Shown here one piece after another: positions 59,126 through 64,000 of a stretch of DNA of 64,000 bases (the stretch's first letter is position 1; every line of letters starts with the position of its first letter). Where the stretch lies: the NCBI RefSeq assembly GCF_950005125.1, contig NC_080094.1, positions 74,416,830 to 74,480,829 on the forward strand. Reading direction: 5' to 3'. Below the pieces are notes generated by a model, which saw only the letters and a list, made by a program, of their open reading frames with translations, ran no database searches and was not told where the DNA came from. Both the position numbers and the translations under genes were made by a program. The DNA is from Chionomys nivalis (lineage: Eukaryota > Chordata > Mammalia > Rodentia > Cricetidae).

Positions 59126-59933
59126 TAATGGATTAGCTCTGTACGCTGATCTTCAGGCAAGCATTAGTTGTCAAAACACAGTAAAAATATCACCACAGGT
59201 ATGAATATAATTAGATGGTAGTACAGAAAAATGACTTTTTAGCATAATAATTGTAGGTTACCCTTTAGATCCTGTAATCCTTCCACTCACGAGACTTGGA
59301 TCAATTTTACAATTCCAGCAATGAAATCTCTGCTGCAGAGAAGGCCTCACAACCTACCAGAAATCTGTTGGCTACATCTACAATCTCATGTCTGGATTGC
59401 ACCATTTTGTACATCTTGCTAGGAAGTCAGTCTTGCAACAGTAAGACTCCAGTCTAAATTTAAATCTACTCAAGACCTCAATTTTTGAGTGTGTTTATTT
59501 CCTTTTTATTCATTAATTCATACAAAATAAAGCATTTTCAGTGGAGGAAAGTAACAAAGCCAAACTTTAAGATCACATGTGTGTGATGGCATATGAGCAG
59601 CCCTTCCACATGAGTGTGCATTCCTGGTCATAAGGATGCTGTGTAAAATATCAGAAGTTAAGAAATCAGGATAATATTTCCGCTTCCTCCAGACAACATT
59701 TTATCATGTCACATGAATTCACAAACTGTCCCAACTCAGTTTTTATTTTTTCTTATCTCATTTTTCTTGTTTCTTTACTAATTACTGACTAATTGTTATA
59801 AAGTGACTCCACAATAATTACTTACTAATTGAAACTAGAAATGAACATATTGAACATAAGAGACATTATTGTCATCTGTCTTACAATCTATGGATTCACT
59901 AAGAATTTTCAATGTAATGTAATTTATTACCAA

Positions 59934-59934
<1 letters not shown>
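59126..59934. other. Unique AT-rich DNA
   Basis: Nothing recognisable. Confidence 0.45.

Positions 59935-59983
<49 letters not shown>
59935..59983. repeat. (GT)n(AT)n compound microsatellite
   Basis: About 15 GT units, then about 9 TA units. Alternating purine-pyrimidine throughout, so it is able to form Z-DNA or a cruciform. Confidence 0.95.
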
Positions 59984-61558
59984 GGATAGCTACTCTAATT
60001 TTTATAGTTTAGAAATCTTAAATTCTCAGGTCATTCTTTTGACATTTATAGAACTTGGTATTTAAACAAATGAAATACTTTTTATACTAAGACTTTTCTC
60101 CTTAATGTTAATCAGAAACATAAGCATAAGGAAACGGGTTAAATATTTTTGAAGGCATAATGAAATCTGAAGTAGAAGTTGTCCTTAGTATTGAGTCATA
60201 CTGAAAGAGTGTCCTTTAAAGTCTTTGTCCCACTAATTACATATCAAGAAGACTTCCACTACTTGACCCCTTCTGCTGTACTTAGTGTTTGTTGGCTACG
60301 GTCTCAATGTGTTTTACAATCAACACTTTCTTTTCCCTTAGAGTCATTCAAGGGCTAGGTATTTTTATATCAAGTACATATTACAAAACTCTAGACATCT
60401 GGGGTGACAGTTGGTGAAAAGGTTACAGATTTCGAATTGACCTTCTTGCTTCTCAATTTGACAGAAAGAAACTAGTCTACTTAAAATAAATTCTTAGTGA
60501 CATTGAAAGTAATTATATTAAAAACACCTAAGTAGTCATGTCTAATTGTAGTTGAAAGATAGCATTTTTCTAAAATAGAAGAGTTCTTTCTACACTGAAA
60601 TTTGCAGATTTGGATTGTGATATTCTGATTTCATTCTAAAGATCTAGGTATCTTTTTTCACCTTCTGTTTATATTGTCATTTTCCTATAATATGGTGTGT
60701 TTTCTGAGAAAACATACACATTCATAAAAACAGAAAAATAATAAATCCAAAATTGATTCAAACTTGGACTTGTATTCAACATATTTTCCAAACACCGAAA
60801 TGATTTAGTGCATTATCTTGTGGAAGACAATTTCATGACACACAATTGTAAAGAGGATGCACCTGCATAATTCTTTCTTTTATATAAAACATTAAAGGAT
60901 AGCTTTAAAATGAAGTAGGATAGATAATGATGTCTTTTTATATGGAGGAACTTGTTTTTCTTAAAGTTGTACCAACTTCGGAAAGTCAAGGTCAAAGCTA
61001 ATATAGTTAAAATAAGTGGTAACTATCATTAAGTCTTAACTTTTCATGTATATTATCATTTTACAAGAGGGACCAATAGCTACTGACAATTATGCAGGCA
61101 TAATATTTGTTTTTATGAGTCAGTTACTTATCAAAAGACACTAAACATTTGTTTTATGAGGTAAAACGTGGCTATCAAGCAAACATTAATAAGGAATAAG
61201 CTTATAAGTATATCTTTCTTTTTCAGCAGTCATATAAACAATGCGTAATTTCTCTCAACCCATGGGTCTGATTTATCAGCATTCTCTACATTATCTTCCT
61301 TTACTCTTTTTCAAATAGTTTATTTAGCATAACTCTTTAACAACATTTGCAGAACTCTGAGGAAGAAAGCATATCCAGCAGTCATTTACTTACTTTTCTG
61401 CAGTCACAACACTAAGCAAAAATTTCAGATGTTCATTGCAAAAATTGATAATTATTCTGGCAACAGAATTAAATGAATTTCTTTAAAGTTGCAATTTACA
61501 GCAAAATTCTAATTCTTATATGGAATGCAGATGTTATTTTTCAGTTTTTAACCCTATT
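59984..61558. other. Unique AT-rich DNA, 1.6 kb
   Basis: No repeat or exon recognised. Confidence 0.5.
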
Positions 61559-61589
61559 CTTATCTTTTATTTTATTTTATTATTTATTT

Positions 61590-61702
61590 TTTTAGATGGG
61601 GCTTTTCTGTAGCTTTGGTGCCTGGTACTAGCTCTTGTAGACCAGGCTGCCTTGGCCTCCCAAGTGCTGGCATTAAATATGTGTACGACCACTGCCCAGC
61701 CC
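61590..61702 (-). mobile_element. B1 SINE with internal deletion
   Basis: Antisense B1: 'tagctcttgtagaccaggct' then directly 'gccttggcctcccaagtgct'. The block between these, with the 'gaactcacagagatcc' region, is missing (about 30 bases). 'cttatcttt' at 61559-61567 and 61703-61711 may be the target-site duplication, with a TTTTA-rich tail inside it. Confidence 0.85.
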
Positions 61703-61711
61703 CTTATCTTT

Positions 61712-63555
61712 ATACATACTATTCTTAACTAAATTTCAAAATGACTGGCAGGTAAAAGATTTTATGATACTGCATTAACAAAATGATAATACTCATTGGA
61801 TTAAAAAAGTCTATGTTGACTGTTCATACTTAGACTTTTCTTTAGCTGTCAGATGAAGCTAAAAATATTCAAATATTCTTGCTGTTTTTTTTTTCTTGTT
61901 TTTGTAAAGGTTCAGCTGCAGTTTTTATATGTTCTTTGGACGGAAATAAGAAATCATTCAAAGCCTGTAAATGTCTTCTAGACCACATATTATATTGTTA
62001 ATCACATTGCAATTATTTAGTTGTCTGCGAAGACAAAGTGAAAGAATGAAGAAAGGTTGTAAATGTTTTGCAAATGATGTATATTATATCTATTTTAAAA
62101 TTCAGGTATCATTAATGTCTCTTTGTGTAAGCATATAAACTAATTTTCATTTATTAGTATATGCCTGGGACAAATGGCCTTGTAATTAATAATTTCTGAC
62201 ACAAACATTTCAAAAGTAGAGATTAAAATTTAAAGAATATATTCTCTTATATCGTCATTCATTTACTTTAATTAGGAAATTTTATAAATGTAGTGTACTG
62301 GAAGTTAGTTCCTGGGGCAGCAGTGAAGAGCTGTTTGGACAATGATTGACCTTACCTTTTAACTCAGATGCAAGTAACTGTGGTGGGAACAGTGAGCATT
62401 GTCATGATTTCTTCAGGAATGAAAAGCAGGCTTGCCTGTGTATGCATAAAGAAACTGTTGGTTTGACATCTGCCCTGGGTGTCATTTATGAGAACACGCA
62501 CTGAAGTTTAAGATTTTGTACCTAAAACCTTACAAGAGCATATGATGCTGGAAGGGAATCATGGAGAATCTAGGAAGAACTGAAGACAGAGTGTAGGCAG
62601 GGCAAGGACATTGAAATTTATATTGTATACTCTATATGACAGCCTCAAAGAATAAATAAAATATATTTAAAATAAACCATTATTTGTGTCATAATAGATT
62701 ACCAATAGCGGATTATTTGATTTTTATCTCTCCTTTGGTTGAAAATAGATTTTTATAATGCTACATATTATATTAGTTTTCCCATCTCTCAGCTCCATTG
62801 ACAGCTTTTTAACATCCCCTTCTTATTTGAATTTACACCCTTTATATATTAGTAGAAAATAAACATATTTTAACAACATCAAGCTGCTTACTTATTTCCA
62901 TGGTCTGTAGAAATATATATATACTAGTATACAACTAAATATGTACCACCAAAAATGTGTTTGATATTTGTACTTGATAATCAAATTGATCCTTGATAAT
63001 TAAGTGTTCCATATAATGAAATTTAACTACAGACTTGACTCAATTGTACTTCTAAGATGTCAGTCTTTCTTAGTTATTCCTGAAATTGCTTTTGTTTTCT
63101 GGATGTTTAGGGTTTGGTATGATCTGTGTAGTTTTTACGTGGAGAATTCCAGGCTGAGTGACAATGTGAATCACATGTCATTAAAAATCATTCTATGCAC
63201 CGATGTTTAAAAGGCTCCCATATTATTTGGGGTAAAAATTAACTTGATTCTAGACATTTACAAGGTCTTTTCAATACTGGTAACTCCACTATCTTTGTGA
63301 CTTCATTTGTCCTTTACTTGCTACTTTTCTATAGTCACCTGTCTTATTTGCTCAGGTAAAATGCCAAATGTGGTGCTGTCTCTAGACACTGGCTGCAAAG
63401 TCCTCTAGTTTATTTACATTGTTCAATTTCACATCTTCTAATCATCTCTGAAACATCATTTCTGTATGGAAAACTTTCCTGATTATATATTAAAAGCATA
63501 ACCCTGACATCATATACACATAAACCATGACAAACTGACTCAACAGGTTGTATGT
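61712..63555. other. Unique AT-rich DNA, 1.8 kb
   Basis: No repeat recognised. 62300-62660 is less AT-rich and ends in 'aaagaataaataaaatata', which resembles a poly-A signal region, but no open frame or tail is seen. Confidence 0.45.
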
Positions 63556-63612
63556 GTTTATATATAAATACAAACACACATAAACAAACACACACATGCA
63601 CACATGCACAAT
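63556..63612. repeat. CA-rich simple repeat
   Basis: Interrupted (CA)n with ACACATGCACACATGC-type units. Confidence 0.85.
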
Positions 63613-64000
63613 TAAAAGGAATCATCAATTTAAGATAGCAATGTAAAGCATAGGAAGGGTTGGGAAAATGCCAGTGATGGGAGAGAGGTATAGTTATATT
63701 CTAATTTGAAATATTTTATTAAAAATAACAATATAAAAGCAATAGTGTTAGGATCAGTGAACTGTCTCCATGGGGCAAAAGTGCTTGAAATCAAAACACC
63801 CACCAAGTGACAGCTTGTCCATTTCACTTTGATATATTTCATTGCTTTTAGCACTACTGCACACACCACACATTTTAAGTACCAAGTCTTATTATTCTCC
63901 TCCAAGTAATGTATAAATTTTGCAGGAAAAATATTTTTTCTTTTAAGTCCACTTTTCAAGCTGAATTTTCACCTTCTATATGGAGGCTTGTAATGCAAGC
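63613..64000. other. Unique DNA to window end
   Basis: The 109-codon minus-strand frame at 63630-63959 has no recognisable domain. Confidence 0.4.

Noticed and set aside
62300..62690. A second processed retrocopy ending at AATAAA
   Set aside because: The end is A/T-rich but has no clean poly-A run or target-site duplication, and no mRNA-like body was recognised.
63630..63959. 109-codon minus-strand frame at the window end
   Set aside because: No domain, no splice or promoter context; this length is expected by chance in 64 kb.
1..64000. CRISPR arrays, operons, ribosome-binding sites, origins, bacterial-type systems
   Set aside because: The repeats are all eukaryotic retroelements and microsatellites; nothing prokaryotic or viral beyond ERV relics is present.

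Overview
The window is non-coding DNA from a rodent of the hamster, vole and deer-mouse family (Cricetidae). The main clue is the B1 SINE variant: its antisense copies carry the run 'ggagcctgtcctggaacta' and then 'gctcttgtagaccaggctgg', where mouse and rat B1 differ. Rodent L1 tails, B3/B2 and B4 SINEs, MaLR LTRs, URR1-like hAT copies and cricetid-type ERV LTRs agree. The exact species cannot be told. The DNA is AT-rich, has no CpG island, and shows no convincing protein-coding exon, tRNA or other functional RNA gene. It looks like a gene desert or the inside of a very large intron.

Layout. 0-4.8 kb: a B1 with a (TTTA)n tail and an old L1 with a long 3' UTR. 4.8-7.0 kb: a 5'-inverted L1 with a B1 nested in it. 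7-10.3 kb: mostly unique, with SINE relics. 10.3-11.8 kb: a fairly young 5'-truncated L1. 12.4-25 kb: three minus-strand copies of one ERV LTR (here LTR-A), three MaLR-like LTRs, two B1s and long unique stretches. 25.4-27.1 kb: two L1 pieces in opposite orientations. 27-35 kb: SINE relics and microsatellites.

35.9-41.3 kb: a broken class II ERV. It has a 5' LTR (LTR-B), a tRNA-Lys-like primer-binding site, an integrase-end relic, a polypurine tract and a 3' LTR-A. It is split by a twin-primed L1 with a 15-bp target-site duplication. 42.3-46.9 kb: a probable retroposed mRNA 3' end, L1 tails, a solo LTR-A and a clean young B1. 48-49.5 kb: a hAT element and a TATA-bearing, LTR-like GC-richer stretch. 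50.6-52.8 kb: an ERV fragment in minus orientation abutting two plus-strand LTRs. 54.26-55.05 kb: two related TG...CA-bounded LTR-like elements facing each other as a large inverted repeat with a 33-bp loop. 55-64 kb: SINEs, a second hAT copy, a CTCAGACTG-rich cluster, microsatellites and long unique AT-rich DNA.

No genes here work together. The story is of retrotransposon insertion, nesting and rearrangement. No new defence, metabolic or regulatory system was found. The structures most worth checking are the LTR inverted repeat, the mosaic ERV with its dated L1 insertion, and the retrocopy. Family names for repeats rest on recognition by eye, without RepeatMasker or BLAST.
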